Assembly: GCF_032401055.1 (NCBI RefSeq)
Contig: NZ_CP135529.1
Location: 1,736,001 to 1,800,000 of the forward strand
Direction: 5' to 3'
DNA from: Tardiphaga sp. 709
GTDB taxonomy: Bacteria > Pseudomonadota > Alphaproteobacteria > Rhizobiales > Xanthobacteraceae
DNA length: 64,000 nucleotides
Position numbers and translations under genes: made by a program. This document shows positions 63,680 to 64,000 of this stretch, one piece after another. The notes under the pieces are model-generated. The model did not search any database. It was not told the origin of the DNA and worked only from the letters and a program-made list of their open reading frames with translations. Each line of letters begins with the position of its first letter. Position 1 is the stretch's first letter.

Positions 63680-64000
63680 CTATGCGGCATTGGTCGTGCG
63701 CTCGCGCGCATCCTTGATGAGGCGCCACAGACGCGGCGGCGTCAGCGGCAAGTGATGAATCTCGACATCGAGCGGCGCCAGTGCTGCCGCCACCGCATTG
63801 GCCGTCGCTGCAGCCACAGCAACGATCCCGCCCTCGCCCGCGCCCTTGGCACCCAGCGGATTGCTCGGCGACGGCCGCAGCTCCAGCGTCACCGCGCGCA
63901 GGACTGGAAAGTCGCTCGCGGTCGGCACCAGATAATCGGCCAGAGAGGCGTTCAAGAGCTGTCCCTGATCGTCATAGATCAGATGATCGAGGAAAACGCC
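63680..64000 (-). CDS. Xanthine dehydrogenase-family molybdopterin-binding subunit, 5' end beyond the window
   Basis: C-terminal 106 residues of a large molybdenum-hydroxylase subunit (CoxL/XdhB-like type). It reads GVFLDHLIYDDQGQLLNASLADYLVPTASDFPVLRAVTLE and PLGAKGAGEGGIVAVAAATANAVAAAL. The GEGG motif carries the conserved active-site glutamate. The start lies to the right of 64000. It heads, or belongs to, the operon that continues with the ACMSD-like and transport genes. Such enzymes hydroxylate N-heterocycles, aldehydes or CO. Confidence 0.9.
   Translation of the reverse strand, partial: GVFLDHLIYDDQGQLLNASLADYLVPTASDFPVLRAVTLELRPSPSNPLGAKGAGEGGIVAVAAATANAVAAALAPLDVEIHHLPLTPPRLWRLIKDARERTTNAA

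Noticed and set aside
1-64000. tRNA or rRNA genes, CRISPR arrays, insertion sequences and phage modules
   Set aside because: Looked for by eye on both strands; no tRNA cloverleaf, regular spaced repeat array, transposase or integrase motif was found.

Overview
The window looks like chromosome from an alphaproteobacterium of the Bradyrhizobium/Rhodopseudomonas/Tardiphaga group (Nitrobacteraceae). The signs are high GC with strong codon bias, a rhizobial-type haem uptake locus (hmuR, an HmuQ/HmuD-type haem oxygenase, hutX, hmuP-TUV), a short PutA paired with an Lrp-type regulator, many CaiB and acyl-CoA enzymes, and dispersed palindromic repeats. I see no rRNA, tRNA, CRISPR, phage or insertion sequence, so most of it reads as ordinary chromosome with a strong catabolic flavour.

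Layout. 1-11.5 kb: an isovaleryl-CoA dehydrogenase (cut by the left edge) faces a run of two CYP153-type P450s, an acyl-CoA dehydrogenase, a CaiB CoA-transferase, a hotdog-fold hydratase, a frameshifted benzoylformate decarboxylase-like gene and a serine-ligated molybdopterin S/N-oxide reductase. 11.6-18.8 kb: SDR, haemolysin III-like protein, ycjX-ycjF, RidA, an ArsR-type regulator and a frameshifted membrane glycosyltransferase. 18.9-23.1 kb: a membrane/ferredoxin/adenylate cyclase fusion, a small His/Gly-rich secreted protein, cspA, a secreted unknown and the Lrp regulator. 23.2-31.2 kb: putA, a second CaiB enzyme, a fasciclin protein, a 52-residue membrane protein missed by size cut-offs, a CGGCH-containing secreted protein and a coiled-coil membrane protein. 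31.4-39.5 kb: GST, the lemA-TPM-TPM operon, an acyl-CoA synthetase, HxlR-MATE and an MFS pump. 39.7-43.5 kb: a solitary GlgA-like synthase and a SulP-STAS-cyclic-nucleotide-binding fusion. 43.5-49.9 kb: a complete branched-chain-type ABC importer with a RidA-like partner and a divergent LysR regulator. 49.9-56.7 kb: the haem locus, two divergent operons around a palindromic candidate iron-control element. 56.8-64 kb: a single-domain response regulator, a cytosine-deaminase-like hydrolase, an FAD oxidoreductase, and an opposing operon of a molybdenum hydroxylase (cut by the right edge), an ACMSD-like amidohydrolase and an SsuABC-type importer.

How the parts work together. The P450 operon has the pieces for terminal oxidation of an aliphatic or terpenoid substrate followed by CoA activation, dehydrogenation and hydration. 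The haem operons cover outer-membrane uptake, periplasmic capture, inner-membrane transport and cytosolic breakdown. The right-hand cluster has the parts for importing and hydroxylating a small heterocyclic or aromatic compound and opening or decarboxylating it. The cyclase with a probable haem-binding membrane domain and the cyclic-nucleotide-binding SulP transporter suggest redox-linked cAMP or cGMP signalling, but no direct link between them is shown here.

Two genes carry single-base losses, both at or beside short homopolymers (near 8524-8534 and at 17899-17905). They could be real pseudogenes or sequencing errors. At least three families of inverted repeats sit between genes. In one family, both copies overlap the stop codon of the neighbouring gene. 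I find no wholly new system that I could defend from sequence alone; the most promising leads are the tandem CYP153 operon, the redox-cyclase fusion, and the molybdenum hydroxylase/amidohydrolase/ABC cluster.
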